Part shown: piece after piece, positions 1 through 12,768 of the stretch
Numbering within the stretch: position 1 is the first letter of the stretch
Layout of the letters: each line of letters begins with the position of its first letter
Source: Conoideocrella luteorostrata
Lineage: Eukaryota > Ascomycota > Sordariomycetes > Hypocreales > Clavicipitaceae
Direction: 5' to 3'
NCBI GenBank assembly: GCA_032433595.1
Contig: JASWJB010000046.1
Span: 124,001 to 188,000, forward strand
Length of the DNA stretch: 64,000 nucleotides
The notes under the pieces: model-generated
Databases searched by the model: none
What the model saw: the letters and a program-made list of their open reading frames with translations, nothing else
What the model was told of the DNA's origin: nothing
Program-made: the position numbers and the translations under genes

Positions 1-1083
1 TGTCGAGAGAGATTTCAGGATGGGAGAAATGACGTTGCGGTCACGACTGGGTCGCGATGGGTGGGGCAGCGAGGCAGGGAGAAGGAGTCCGTCCTTTACT
101 CTCCAGCTGGGCGTAAACAATGGACGGGCCGAGCAGGTCGTAAAAGGACTGGAAATAGGTAGATATCACAATATAGGGAGAGCTGGTCGTCCGTTTTTCA
201 AGGAGAGAAGATTCGCTTGTGAGTCCGTGGGGGGGATGCTGTCGCGCGGCTGGGCAGGGATGGTGCAGGAAAAGGTCTGGTGGGAGGTTTGGGTGGTGGT
301 GTCTGGTTGTCGGCGATGGCGATGGTTGACAGCACCGCACAGCACAGCACAGCACGGCAGAGGTGCAAGAAGGGGGGAGCGCAGTGTAGGTGAGAGTGCT
401 AGCTCAGCCCTTTTTGGAGCGCTTTGGATGATGCTCACTTTGGCTGGGCTGGTGGTTGTGCTAGTTTGTATGTACTCCGTAGCGGCGGGCAGCTCTCTGT
501 CCTAGTACTAGTAGTCAAGCGGCGGTGGGTGGACGCACCAGCGAGTCGGGAGATTGCCTCATGATTGTCATAGCCTCGCTTAATCTCCCCAAGTGGCAAC
601 GCTGGAGTACGGCTAGCTGTATTGATCTGTGAGTGGCGCCGAGAGGTCGAGACGCCACTCTTATCTCTGAGACAGCTCTGTGCCACTCAACTTTGTACGT
701 TGTACTGCAGTAATTTACATTTTCTTATGCAGAACAATGACGCAGCTTATGCCAATTGATTCCTTTTTTCCCATCTAGTCCATTGACCACACATGGAGTA
801 CTCCGTAGTTAAGCTACAATCCGATATTTTCCTAACTGGCATTGGCACCATCGCGGCCCGCCTTGTCTCGTGTGTGGCGTCAAAGCCCCTCCTTACCTCT
901 TCCATAATGCCGTTGCTGTCATGGGGCCAACCAGAACTACTACCAAACTTGGCAGACTAATACCTGCACGAACAGCATTGCAGCTCACCATATTTGTCAG
1001 GACTTTGCCATTAAACATAGTGCATTTATAGTGTCAATGAACATTCATGGAAACCCTTAACAAGATCATATTACCGTACACCC
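1..1083. other. Intergenic left edge
   Basis: No reading frame here looks like a known protein. The stretch is GC-rich on the left with CA/GCA-rich runs near 330-350, and becomes more AT-rich after 690. It probably holds the promoter or leader of a gene outside the window and the 3' region of exo84. TACTCCGTA-type motifs lie at 472-481 and 795-807. Confidence 0.6.
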
Positions 1084-3233
1084 TTAGGCCAACCCCAGTC
1101 CGACCGGGGAAGACACCACGTCAGGACTTTTCGGCGTTGGTCCCGCTTCCTTTCCTATTAGGCTCATAAAGTCCAATCCAACATCAGAAAGCTTCGTCCC
1201 GTGCTCCTTCGCCCTGTCCATGCACTGCGTCCACACTGGACCACCTCGCTCGGTACTGCTCAATTGTCTCGACAAGATTCTGTTGAAAGCTTCCACTTCC
1301 TCCTTGGCCCATTTAACACACGCACTCATCATAGGGGGAGGGAAGCAGCCTTGGAATGTCTGGACTGTATTGTGAATAGTCGTGAAGTAGACAAACGATA
1401 ACTGCCATATGTATAGATGCAGGTCACCTTGGAAAATACATTGCCTATGTTTATGTGTTAGTGTGCACAAGAAGAAGACGTCTGCCAGCCGCAAGCTTAC
1501 CTGGCTCTCTTGTGGATAATTCCTGTCCGGGCGGCAAGATAGGCCTCTCGTGCTCTGTCCTCAAAGCCAAGACTGGTCAGCCAGCCAACATTCACCTTAG
1601 TCTTAGACTGCGCGCTGTGCGTGGATTCCAGCTCGCGAATGATGATACCGGCCAGTCGAGCAGCTCGCTCTTCCACCTTGAAGTTGATAAAGTCTTGCGC
1701 GACGACATTACTCCTCAGCCCCAGCGCGAGACCCTTTAGCTTCTCGACTCGCACAACAGCTGGTTCAAACTTCTGGAGAGCAATATCAATGTCAAGTTCG
1801 TCCATTTGACTCTCAACCCATCGCAGGTTTTGCTGTTTGCCATCGACTTCGATGAGCATGTCTTTGATATCTGACAATGTTTCTAAGAGCTCTGTCTTCT
1901 GCAAAAGGCCAGGATCTCTCGATGCAAAGTAGTTGATCGTCTCTCTAGCTTTATTGTTGGCCTCCATCTCTGATTGCAAGCCTTTGCGCAGCTCCTCGAC
2001 AGCTTTTCGCACGTTGAGCAGCAAGCTCTTCTTCTCGTCAGCTTCCTGCTTCTCGGTTCGGTAAATGAAGGACTCTTGGCCGCCACCTCGAATCATGATG
2101 GCATCGGCAAGCTTGTTCCTGCCTCCAGAAGATTCTGCGGTTCCGGGCATGTCTACAACTTCGACATCCAACAGAGACCAGCAGCGATCAGCCACCAATT
2201 TGATCATCGGCCCCCGAGCATCAGCCGGTGCATCAACCTTGCGCTTCTTGCGGGATGCGATAAGAAGATGATCATTCAGCAGAAAAATTTGCATTGCTCG
2301 TCGAGACTTGTATGTAGCGTTGTCCAGTTCGACCCATGGGCCAGCATTTTGCACAACATGACGACCAGCAGCGTTGGGCAGAAACTTTTGTGAGCCCTCC
2401 ACGTTCTTGTACAAGGCCTGCATTTGCGAATTCCACAGCGCGCTTCTATCGGCAACAGAGCTTCGCTTGTCTCGCTTGCTTAAGCCGGCGGGGGCAGAGG
2501 CACCGCCTGGTATGGTGGCTGGCTGGTCGTTCTTCATGGAGGCAGCTCGGAGAGCAGTAGTGTTGGTCTTGAGCTCCGCCATCAGATTGCGTAGCGCCCT
2601 CATCTCGCCCTTGAGCTTTTCTGCTTCTTTGCTGATCTTGATAAATTGGGTCCGGTTCTGCAAGATATTATGCTGCAGATCTGTTGCAGCGCGGCCTTTG
2701 AGCTTCCGTAAGGAGTTTTCAAACTCGCGGATTTGATCGTCAGTTGCATCTCCCAAAACCGCAGACACATACTGGTCCGGTACCAGATTAGGGTCTCGCA
2801 ATGCCTTGATGTCAATGACAGGTGCAGCCCCAGCCCTTGATGGGGGGGGCCTCTGCTGATCTTTCTTCTCATACTGTGAGATTGAAGGTACCGCTGGAAT
2901 AGGGGGTACGGTCGGGTCGAAATCTGTGGGCAGATTGTTGAATCGCGTAGAGTATCGCTGTTTGACGAGGTCGGAGGTCTGCGAAATCATCAGTCTCACC
3001 ATCCTTTTGCGACGCGAGAAACATCAGCGAGAACATGTTACCTTTCCACCTGCCATAGGTGGAGGCCGAAGCCGTGGCCTGGGTACAGACTCGGGAACAA
3101 GTGACGGGGCACCCGCAAGAGAACTATCTTGGGGCATAGGACCGGATATCTGCTTCGGGGCACTGATGGTTGGACGAGATGGTCTGCGCTTCTTCCCGCT
3201 TCGAAGCGAGATCTTGCTGCGTTCATCCGACAT
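1084..3233 (-). CDS. exo84: Exocyst complex component Exo84
   Basis: Three exons on the minus strand: 3233-3042, 2978-1501 and 1444-1084. The introns are 63 and 56 bp with GT..AG ends, and the product is 676 aa. Exo84 is a subunit of the octameric exocyst that tethers secretory vesicles to the plasma membrane at growing tips and septa. The N-terminal exon is basic and Pro/Ser-rich and joins in frame to TSDLVKQRYSTRF, a strongly conserved fungal Exo84 segment. A coiled-coil region (around IREFENSLRKLKGRA) follows, then a PH-like domain (around WVELDNATYKSRRAMQIFLL) and the C-terminal helical rod. The last exon starts QCIFQGDLHLYIWQLSFVYF, which only joins correctly through the 56-bp intron. 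The start is the first ATG of the conserved N-terminal exon. Tom20 diverges upstream across about 680 bp. The length is usual for the family. Confidence 0.95.
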
Positions 3234-3917
3234 GATGGGCGCTTGCAGAGTAGACGGAAGACTAGGTCAAGATTGTTTGTCCGATACGGAAACCCTTCTT
3301 GCTCCCGCTTCCTACCGGCCGGAAGTGAGGTCGTCGGGAGATTGTTCGAGGGTGGATGGTATTCGTAGTCACTATCATATGGTGATGAGTGGAGTGGCTA
3401 AGACTCTCACCCCCAGGTAGCGCTGTCACCGCTTCAGCAGTAGGTAACAAGCGGTGCAGAGCCACGCTAAGAGCCGCGGGACCTTGCGAGTTGGCGGGCA
3501 ACTAGTACGGAGTACTAGTTAACCAGTTAGTTGCTCGGTACGGCAAACCTGAACAATCCAACCGAGGTTCTCCCGCACATGCCTTACTTAGCACGGTCGC
3601 GGAATTAATGTTCCGGGAGCTTCGTAGCTGAACGGTCCAGGTCTAGTGGCAAGTGGGCACACAGAGTGGTCAAACTAGTTGGTAGACTGATGTCGTCAAA
3701 AATTTGGTCGGCTTCTGATTGATGGGCCAAGGCAGAGCTGCAGATTGACTTCGACACCCTCATCTTGATCGGTCGACGCATAACCCGCCGTCACGGCTTC
3801 TCCTCCATCTTCCATCTGACCTGATATCTTTCTCGGTCGTCCTCCTTTCCACTCGAATACAACAGGTCCAAAGCCCTTTCTTTTTCTCAACTGCATATCC
3901 CGTTCTCCTTTGGCAAA
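3234..3917. promoter_or_regulatory. Divergent promoter region exo84/tom20
   Basis: 684 bp between the start codons of exo84 (-) and tom20 (+). It must carry both promoters. A TACGGAGTA motif lies at 3506-3514. Pyrimidine-rich tracts (around 3790-3915) precede the tom20 ATG, as is usual in fungal leaders. No other specific site was recognised. Confidence 0.55.
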
Positions 3918-4706
3918 ATGGTCCAAACGTCAACTGTAGTGACGGCCACCGTCGCAACCGCCGCCACAGCCATCGTCGGTAAGTCCAAACTATATCCATA
4001 CTCTTGCTTCATTATATTTTTCTATAAGCCGGTATCGCAGTGAGTTAGAATGGACTTCATCCAGCTAATCAGAGATGCCCCCTGTCAACAGCCTATGCTG
4101 TCTACTTTGACTATCGCCGACGAAGCCAGACCGAGTTCCGCCGCGACTTGAGAAGAAATGAGCGCAGGCAATATCGCGCAGAGAAGGAGGAGGCTGAGGC
4201 TTCAACGCGCCGTCAGCGAGATGCCATCAAGACCAAGGTGGATGAGGCCAAGGAGGAGGGCTTTCCTACTGGTGTTGAGGAGCGCGAAGCATACTTCAAT
4301 GAGCAGGTTATGTCTGGAGAAATGCTCAGCTCGGATCGTATGAGTTTCCCCCATTCCCCATGTTACTCATATCCTCAATTCGATGGTCTGGCCATACTAA
4401 TAATCTTGCCGTAGCATCCAAAGCCATCGAGTCCGCTCTTGCTTTCTACAAGGGATTGAAGGTGTACCCTGCCCCTGGCGACCTGATCAAGATCTACGAC
4501 AGCACCGTCCCTAAGGTATGTCCAGCCTAGCGTTCCAATCTCGTTCCCAAATTCAAGCCCCGTCTAATTGCTCGCCCCATGTACAGCCTATATTAGACAT
4601 CCTCGCCGAGATGATTGCATACGACTCCTCCCTTGACATCCGCTCTCATCCCGCCGGTGCCGGTGGTATCAACCTCGGCGACATTCCCAACGTCGGTCTC
4701 GATTAA
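3918..4706 (+). CDS. tom20: Mitochondrial import receptor subunit Tom20
   Basis: Four exons: 3918-3978, 4092-4337, 4415-4515 and 4587-4706; 175 aa. Tom20 is an outer-membrane receptor of the TOM complex that binds presequences of proteins entering mitochondria. The first 25 residues are an Ala/Thr/Val-rich membrane anchor ([20 protein letters not shown], then AYAVYF). A basic, Arg/Lys/Glu-rich linker follows ([16 protein letters not shown]), then the single TPR-like receptor domain with [18 protein letters not shown]. The tail ([22 protein letters not shown]) is acidic and glycine-containing, as usual for the family. All introns are short and the phases agree at each join. The length of about 175 aa is normal. 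It is convergent with tyw1. Confidence 0.95.
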
Positions 4707-5207
4707 ATTTACCCCCCGCGAATCAGACGATATCCATTCGGCATCAACCCTACAGTGGAGAGAAGTTATACCAACACAAACTCTGCTCCAACGTAATGAT
4801 ACAATACATCTACTATCTATCGTATCCTATACTTATACCTCTTGTCAAGATTCGGGTTAGGTTGGTGATGGGATTATTAAGAACAAAAAAACGTTGAGGG
4901 ATGGGACGGTAGGCGATGTCCTTGTGTACGATATAAATATTTTTTTCGCTCTTCCGTTTCCGTACAGAGCCTTGTTTAAACAGTTATTAACGGTAGTATA
5001 ACACCGCTATGAAGTGGAAGGCGTCTGGGACTGGTCTAAGGCAGCATTTTCCACAACACACTTGGTTGGCATCCAACTCTTGCGTATATATGTGATTTGG
5101 ACGTACGGATTGCACCTAAATCACTGTAGTCTGACTCGCGAGCCATGTCTGGTATACACAAGCTTGAAGATGATGATTATTCATATTATGTCATCTATCC
5201 TCTGCAT
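4707..5207. other. Intergenic between convergent tom20 and tyw1
   Basis: About 500 bp between two stop codons, AT-rich with runs such as AAAAAAA near 4886 and TTTTTTT near 4940. It probably holds both 3' UTRs and poly(A) sites. No gene seen. Confidence 0.6.
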
Positions 5208-7627
5208 CTACCAACTCTCTGGAGGAGGTGCCTCCCGAACCACAACATTTTCAATCTTCCTCCCCTTCCTATCCACACGATCGTCTCTGGGGTCAAACCC
5301 ACCATTCCCCCATAACGCCCACTCAGGTGTTGGCTCGCCCATATAATCCTCTGGTGTCCAGTCCCCATCTGCTCCTCTTTCCTCAAGCAGCTCAAAGAAC
5401 CTCTTGTAATCAATATGCGTGTGCCATTTGCCATCCACAAGAAAACGCTCACTGGCGAGCAAGATGCAACAACTGTGGGCATGCTCTGCTGCGATACCAT
5501 ACTTCAAGCCCTTGTCCTTGAGTCGCTTTTCCAGCGCTTTCACAAATTCACACACTTCCCAGTAGAAGGGGACATTGGACATGCTAAGCCCAGCATTGGA
5601 GGAAGTAGATGTGCCGCAGTATGTGACACCCTTGACCTCAACAAAGCACGGAAGCCCTCGCTCAACTAGCTGTGCGTACCCTTCTGCTTCGTCTTCCACG
5701 TTAAACCCCTTTACGAGGGTTAATCGGAATACAGTGCGGTGACGGAAGCGCTTTTCCCGCAAGATGTCCAGACACCTTTGGAAGCGCTCCCAGAAGTCCC
5801 TGTGAAGAGGCCTGTCGATCTTACGAAGGGAGTCTTTGTTGGAGGCGTCGATGGAGACGTACAGTTGCGTGACAGCCTTGAGGGCTGCCAATTGGTCCGG
5901 GTGCTGTGCATTACAGACCAGAAATGACGAGATGCGCTCCGCGTGGAGCATGGCGAGGAATTCGTTGATGTAGGGGTAGAAGATAGGTTCTCCAACCAGT
6001 GACAGCGCACAGTGACGGATTTTCAAAGCCTCGGCGTATCGCTCAGCTCGAACACCTGGCACGCCGCGCAACATTTTGATCTTCTTATAGTGGCCTTCTT
6101 TGACACCCTCGAAGATCATTTCAGGAGGGTCAACGACCCAACGCCATGTTGTCCCGACGGGGTTGGTGCCGTGTCTCCAGCAAAAGACGCACTTGTTAGA
6201 GCAGGACAGGGAAGGAGTTGTCTCCATACACTGGTGCGAATTGATGCCGTAGAGTGAGTACTTGTAGCAACTTCCTCGGCCACGGAGAGCAGATTTTGTC
6301 CAGCGGCAGATCTTGACGCCGGAGTGAGAGCCGACTATTGAGTATCCTTGTTTGGTCAACGCGGCATATGTCGGCGAGTTCTTGGCAACCATTTCTTTGA
6401 TAACAGGAGCAGTCTGAGTACGCTTTTTCGTAGACGATCCGTAAGAAGTGAAGTCGACGGCGAGAGGTGCTTTTCTGCCGCTGGTAGTTTCCTTTTTGTC
6501 CGATGTACGAAGCATGCGTCCTAAATCTTCTACATCATCCAGTGGGCGCGACGATTCCTTTTCTTCGTTAGAGGCGTCATCTTCAAATAAAACCTCACCG
6601 TCGTCTTCTTCGGCGAGGTCCTCTACATCGCTCTCGACAGCATCACCGCTACCAGATACGCCTTCGCCCAAACATCCACTGCGTGCAACATGTGCAATGA
6701 CCTCCAGTATGCCAGATGCCCACTCCTCGAAACGCTCCACATGATCACCTTTCATATCGCCCATGCCAACAGGGTAGGCACGTTTCCGGGCGGTCAACTT
6801 TGACATCCACTTGTCCAATTCTTTAGCCTGGAAGCAGTAGCCCTCCGCCTCATCGGGCCATCCCTCCTTATCTCCGAAACCAAAAACAGAGTACCCAAGC
6901 AATGAAGCCAAAGGAGCCGTGTCAATTCGAAAATCATGATGCGTCTCTTCGAGGTGTTGCAGAAGCGTATCATTGATCGTGTCGATATTATAGCTTGGGA
7001 GGAGGAACAGATAGAAAAGGTATGCACCCTCAACTGATTTGGCAGGACTGACGAAAAAGTCTTCAAAATCAATTTCTGCCAAGTCGTGGAGTTCGGGCTT
7101 GAGGATCTGACGCCCCGTGTCTTGAGACAGCCTGGCGGCGGACTTCTCCAACGTGCTCAAGTACTGTAGCGCCATCTTCTCCGTCTTGGTCGTGACAGAC
7201 GAGAAAAATACTAACACCTTTAGGGGTCGGCTCTTTTCATGCTGGTCCCTGTCCTCTACAGCTGACTTCTTAGTAATTCCCCCCTTAATCCTGCGTGGTC
7301 CATTTGGTCTTGCACTGGACTTTTCAACGATCGCGATGTCAGCTTCCTTGTTGTTGGTATGTGTCGGAACAAATTTTTTCTGAATTTCTTTCGGCAGCGC
7401 TTTCAATGGTTCAGGCTGCTCGATCTTGTGGATATAGATTCGGATCGCGACCAGAAGTATGAATGCACCAAGAATAAGCGGCGTCCGACGGCCATGCCAA
7501 ATTTCGACAATGTCTTTCGCGTCGTATTAGCCCATGCTCGTGCTGCAGATTCAAGTCAAATCGTTCGCCACCTACCATCGAAACTGAATCCAGGGTGGGC
7601 TTTAGATAGCCCTTGCAGCGGGTTCAT
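5208..7627 (-). CDS. tyw1: tRNA 4-demethylwyosine synthase (TYW1), membrane-anchored form
   Basis: Two exons: 7627-7576 (52 nt) and 7513-5208, with a 62-bp intron; 785 aa. TYW1 is a radical-SAM enzyme that uses pyruvate and SAM to build the tricyclic 4-demethylwyosine base at G37 of tRNA-Phe. The small first exon adds MNPLQGLSKAHPGFSF. The segment TPLILGAFILLVAIRIYI follows (about residues 27-44), a single membrane anchor as in yeast TYW1, which is ER-located. A flavodoxin-like FMN domain covers about 115-295. An acidic linker (EDLAEEDDGEVLFEDD) precedes the radical-SAM core with the CxxxCxxC cluster at C455, C459 and C462. Downstream are the TYW1-specific HAHS-like (EHAHSCCILLAS) and C-terminal regions. 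The first exon is inferred from an in-frame splice; the rest is certain. Confidence 0.93.
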
Positions 7628-8187
7628 CTTCTCACAAACTTCAGCCATCCCGAGGGGTTGACAGTGGCGAGGAAGCTGAAGTTGGAGTCGAGGTTGTGGC
7701 GTCTTCCTTCATCGCCCCCTCCAAAAAGTGACAGAAATTTAGCGGGGAGAAACTTCCGCAGCGGTGTCACCTTATCGATAGGAATGCATACCAGCATGTC
7801 AATGCAGCTCATGCAATGACGCAATTTCTACTAGACAGTAGGCATCAGTGATTCTGTAGCCACTTAGAATTAGTCTGTACATCTTTGCTTAGGATAGTAG
7901 ATAAATTTATTCGTACTTCGCCCCCCTTGATTGATTGATTTCGCTCTATCCTTAATTAACCGGCCTTGCGAATCTCACGCTCTGTCTTTAAATCTCAAAT
8001 CCACCACAGTAAGTCCCTGGTAGGATCTCATGCACCGAGTAAGCAAAATCGATTTGCAATCATATCTCCTGGGAGAAAAGCAAATCTCTGTCTAGTTAGG
8101 CTTGTGCAAACAGCGCACTCTCATTGCCCCAAAGTCCACAACCGTCTAGGGTAGGCAAGCACAGCCGCGCTTGGTGTACATGATTTC
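7628..8187. other. Intergenic between tyw1 and the SNF2 helicase
   Basis: 560 bp holding the tyw1 promoter and the 3' region of the next minus-strand gene. A TTGA tandem run lies near 7927-7938. No gene seen. Confidence 0.55.
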
Positions 8188-11100
8188 TTAAGAGAGTAGC
8201 TTGTTGATATCCGCCATTCTCGTATTTTTGGCTGCCTTGCCTTTCTTTTCCTTTTCCTGAAACGCCTTTGTTACCAAATCCCTCTTGCCTTTTTGAATGT
8301 CCAAAACACGTTCTTCGACAGAGCCTTCAACAATTAGTCGCCAAACAGTCGTCTTCCTGGTTTGTCCTAGTCGATGGACTCTATCAACAGCTTGGTCTTC
8401 AATCGCTGGCGCCCACCCTGAAAAAGTTAGCATTGATACAATGATGTGGTTGAAGAGGCCTGAAAAAAAAAATATAGAAAAGAACTTACAGCTGTCTGAC
8501 AGGATTACAGTATCGGCAGAAACCAGGTTCAGCCCAACACTACAAACAGCTAAACTGGCAAGCAAAATGCGCGTTTCGGCGTCATTATCTAATGCTTGAA
8601 TTGCGCAGTCACGTTTCTCCGTGTTCATGCTACCATCGATGCGACTGTACTTGATACCGTTTGCATCCAACTGACTTTGAATAATGTTAAGAAAAGACGT
8701 CCACTGTGAAAAGATAACCATCTTGGATTTCGGATTTTTGAATGTCGCTCGGACAATCTGCAATATAGCTTCTGTCTTGGAGCTTTGTGTTGTTGTGTCA
8801 AAGTTCTCATCCAAAGTACCTTCTGCCGCAGGCTCTAGAAGACAGTCTTCGGAAAGATCATTTCTGCACAATGGACATTTATGCTGCATCTGAATGGCTT
8901 TCGTGATACATGCTCTACAGAATACATGCTTGCAATTTGTTATGACCGGACCGGTTGGAACGTCGTAACATACCGCGCAGTCTTCCTGGTTGTCAATATA
9001 AAGTCGCAAGGCTTGTTGCAGCAACGCCCGGTTCTTTTCGTTAAATGGGACAACATCTTGGCCACCGAACAACTTCATCAGCTCATCAATACGGTCCTTG
9101 CAGAGAGTCCAGTGGTTGCAGGTCTGCCGGAGTCTCAAAAGTCGCTCTAGTACACCTTGGAACTGCCCTTTTTGGCTAGCTGCCCTGGCCTGATACTCTG
9201 CCAATGCGCCACGAGCCTCGTTGCTTTGGAATAATTAGCTTTTGACACATTCATTCGGAGTGGCCTTCACCTACAGTAGTACATCATATCTGCGCTGTTC
9301 TTCTGGATGAAATGTGATGCGGTGTAGGTACTCCTTCTTCTCAGGTAGTTTTAAGTCGACAAATTTCATGTCTTTCTTTCTTCGCAGACATATATCCTGC
9401 ATCAGCGCCTGCAAGACAGCATCCGCACTGCGATCACCCTCGGACAACTTTCTCGTAATTTTGGTGTTGAACACCTCTGGTTGTTCGATTCCTCCGGTAA
9501 TGTGTAGAAATTTGATTAGGGACTGCAGATCTTTCACAGAGTTGATGCTAATGAAACGTTAATAACCGTCAAGATACTGGGCATGGGATAGATCCACGCT
9601 CACATAGGAGTGCCTGTCAAAACCCATCGCGACTTCGCCTTGATCGCACAGGCAGCTAGGGCAACTTTGGTCTTGGCATTTCGAATGATGTGACCCTCGT
9701 CAAGAACGACGCGCTTCCACTCAATGCCCGGTGACAGAAGAACCTGGCGAATTTTATCATCTCTTTCGCGAGCGAGCTTTCCGTACGTGGTGATCACCAC
9801 GTCGAATTCCATCAACTCTCTGGCAGTCTGCTTTTTGTCTCCATGATATATGAAAACGCTAGGTGCGCATTCAGGCTTGACGTGTCGCTCGATTTGTTGC
9901 TTCCAGTTGCTCATGACACTAACAGGAGCGACAATGAGCGTGGTGCCGGGTCCCCCGGAAAGTATTAGACTGATTATCTGAAGAGTCTTACCTAGACCCA
10001 TATCATCAGCCAGAATGCCACCAGCAAACAAGTCCGGTTGTGTTGTAGTAACAAAGCCTGTAGCAATGTTCTTGTAGTAGCCCTTGTTATCATGTTTCCA
10101 TAGCTGAACGAAGCTATCGGATCCCTTTGTCGGCAGTACCGGACTCTCTTTTGAGGTCATCCAAGCCAAACCCTGATACATCGTTAGCGTAATGTATGGG
10201 AATGAAACAGCAGCTGTAAATAACACACCTGAAGTTGATAAGGTAAAAGTGTTGCTTTGAGGCCCGTTGGTTGCTCACAGCTCGGCAATTGGGATAAGTA
10301 TTGCTCGTCCATAGCAAAAGTTTTGATCGCATCTGCCTCATTTCTGAACTCAACAGACTCGCTGTGCTTCAAAATGTCTTCTAGTGATATCTCTGGCTCT
10401 TCGATGGCAACAGTTCCAAAGCCATGTGTAGAGCCACCAGCTTTGAGGCCTAATACTCTCCTACGAGCCTCAGCTTCATTCCTAGTGCGCTTGAGCTCAG
10501 TAGCGGTGATAAGTTTATCAGACTTCAGGCCAGCCTCGATCCTTGCACGCTCATTTGGGTTGCTAGGACCGTAGAAAGCAAGTCTGACTGGGCAATCGTA
10601 TGGCCCCTTGGCCCCCGTTAGCTGCGCTTCGAGGATAATATCCCCAGAGTCCTATCACTATGTGAGCTCGATACGATTAAACTCCTGGAGCGTCTACTAA
10701 CCAAGTAAGGTGCTACCCTTTCAACTATTTTCCGAGGAAGATGGCCAATCTGTCGGTCCAGGACATTATCCATCCTGATGGCATTGCGATCGTACTAAAC
10801 GATATTAGAACCCCTACAGAAACGCTGCAAGAGAGCTGACATTTCACCCACCTGATTCTCAGGTTCTCTTCGGCACAAGACGACCTCACCCGCTGAAGCT
10901 TGACCGTTATAATACTGTATTCCAACAATTTTGGTGTCTAGAGTCAGGGGGGGAAAATCAGTGAGAGAAATTTGCGCAAAATATTGTAATTTCGTTCACT
11001 TACCAAAATTGCCATACAAATCTCGGGGCGGCTCATCATCGTCCTGAGTTAGGTCAAAAACCTCACAGTCTGAAGCCGTGGCCTGGCTCGACGATAATGT

Positions 11101-11259
11101 GGACCGCCCATTTTGTGAATTACTCGGAGAGTAATTGTGTGCGAATGATCGTCCTATTCTAGCTGGGACGATCGAGGGTCGCTTCGCTTGTAGCCCCGAG
11201 TGATCATCTGCAGTGAGGTCAATCACTTCCTGGAGACCCCGTTTTTGGGAGCGAGGCAT
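8188..11259 (-). CDS. HIRAN-SNF2-RING helicase, HLTF/Rad5-like
   Basis: Eight exons: 11259-11004, 10937-10852, 10794-10702, 10651-10229, 10172-9604, 9547-9275, 9223-8490 and 8417-8188; 887 aa. Domains in order: a short disordered N-terminus with two acidic VIDLT/VFDLT motifs (possible SUMO-interacting motifs), HIRAN (about 88-190), SNF2 ATPase with Walker A GLGKT (345-349) and DEGH (444-447), and a C3HC4 RING embedded between the helicase lobes (C649, C652, C664, H666, C669, C672, C683, C686). Helicase C follows, ending with the RVHRLGQTRK motif. HIRAN binds 3' DNA ends and the RING is a ubiquitin ligase in HLTF and Rad5, which act in PCNA polyubiquitination and fork reversal. This order matches HLTF. 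A non-Rad5 paralogue with other targets remains possible, so I give no symbol. Confidence 0.92.
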
Positions 11260-11963
11260 GGTGGTTCGTGACTACTAGTATCGGTACTCGTTGCAACTGC
11301 CGAAAAGGAAACACACTCGCTGCTTGAGTCAAAATCCCCATAGATCCGTGGTGAGGCTAACCAAATCAGGAACGAAAAGAAGTTAAAACGTGCCCACAGT
11401 CAAAGGGGTGCAATACAATGCATTAGGCACGCCGCCTAACCTTGCCTAGCACGCTCTGTTTACATAGGTACCAAACCAAAGACACGATTCATACGCGACA
11501 TCACGTGATTTGATGCACACTACACTTTCAGGCTTTGTGCAACCGATAGCCGTCTGCTCCACTACTGTGTTCTGTTTTGGACTAGCCCCAATCACGCAAT
11601 CGATGAGCCCTCCCAAAGCAAGGTATGAAGAAGCAACGACATTTCATGAACCTAGTTTTTTCCTTCCAACCTCATTTCACAGTCATTTCAGGGCTTTGAG
11701 AGTGTTCTATGAACAATAAACTTTCATTGCATACCTAGATATCATACTATCATTATGGAAAGATGTCGCTAATATAGGATTCAAAACAGCGCCCCATGGT
11801 TCCACAGCGGTCACCAGGGAAGAGAGACGGATTTTTCGCAGCCTCAAGTGGGCAAACAGAGAAGAGAACCGGACGCTGTACATGCCGAAGCAGAACAACA
11901 TAAAAAACAATCGCCCGACACGGAGTATTCGAAAGCTGTGCACTTTCACTGTTTCACCCCACC
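11260..11963. other. Intergenic between the SNF2 helicase and cysteine dioxygenase
   Basis: About 700 bp with the helicase promoter and the 3' region of the dioxygenase gene. A TACGGAGTA-like copy (acggagta) lies just beyond, at 11920-11927. No gene seen. Confidence 0.55.
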
Positions 11964-12768
11964 CTACTGCTTCAGGAGGCGACCGTACGCCGAAAAATAG
12001 TGGCATCCAGGTACATGACTACTCTGGCCGGTCTTCTCATCGAAGATATGGCAGCCCTCTTTGGCTACGTTAGGAGGGGTGTATACTGGGCAAAGTTGCT
12101 GGTTAGCATTACTGCAAGTGCGGCATAGTGAGAGACACAACAGTATCAAAGACTCACAGTGCAAGGAGACAGCGAAGTCGTTGCCTCTGTTGGATACCCG
12201 GTGCAGACCAAGTTCGTCGGCCATGTAAGTGACACCGTTTTCTTTATATGTTTTCTCAGAAATGACCGTCATCGGGCCCTTCTCTGCATTGTCTTCAGGG
12301 AAGGCGTAGCGAGTTTCTGTCAAATTTCCGTGGAGGACCTTCATGAGGCAATGAGCATTGCCGTGATCATGGATTGGGCTTCCTTTGCCAGGAGACCATA
12401 CGAGGACCAACTGCACATAAACGAGGGGGACAAATCAGTCATTTATCCAGAGGACCGGCGCCTTGGTCTTCTTCGTGGCGACGACTTACCAAGTTGCTCT
12501 TGCCATTACCCTCGTCGACGAGGTTGCGGGTGTATCCCCGACTGGCGTCACCAAATGCATACTTGCCCCATTCCCTTGGGTTGCTATCATAATCCATCAT
12601 CAACTCTGTCAACAAGCGAACGTCTACATCGTCGGAAGTCAGCCCAGATGATGGGCCAAGTGCCCTCTTCATCGCCAGCACAAGCTCTTCAAACTTGTCG
12701 GACTGCGGGAAGCCCACGGCAGACTTGCTGCTGAAGGAGAGTGCACTGGAAATGACATCAATGGCCAT
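11964..12768 (-). CDS. cdo1: Cysteine dioxygenase
   Basis: Three exons: 12768-12490, 12410-12158 and 12085-11964; 217 aa. This non-haem iron enzyme oxidises L-cysteine to cysteine sulfinate, the first step of cysteine breakdown towards sulfite and taurine. The cupin motif [11 protein letters not shown] gives the iron ligands H107 and H109, and the third ligand is H163 in GLHRVSN. C114 (in HDHGNAHC) and Y179 (in SLHLYTPP) occupy the positions of the Cys-Tyr crosslink known in mammalian CDO (rat Cys93/Tyr157). The last intron splits the L178 codon just before Y179, and the join restores the conserved HLYTPP block. The length is usual for fungal CDO. The gene diverges from an SSU1 sulfite exporter, which fits a role in sulfite production and cysteine tolerance. 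Confidence 0.94.
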
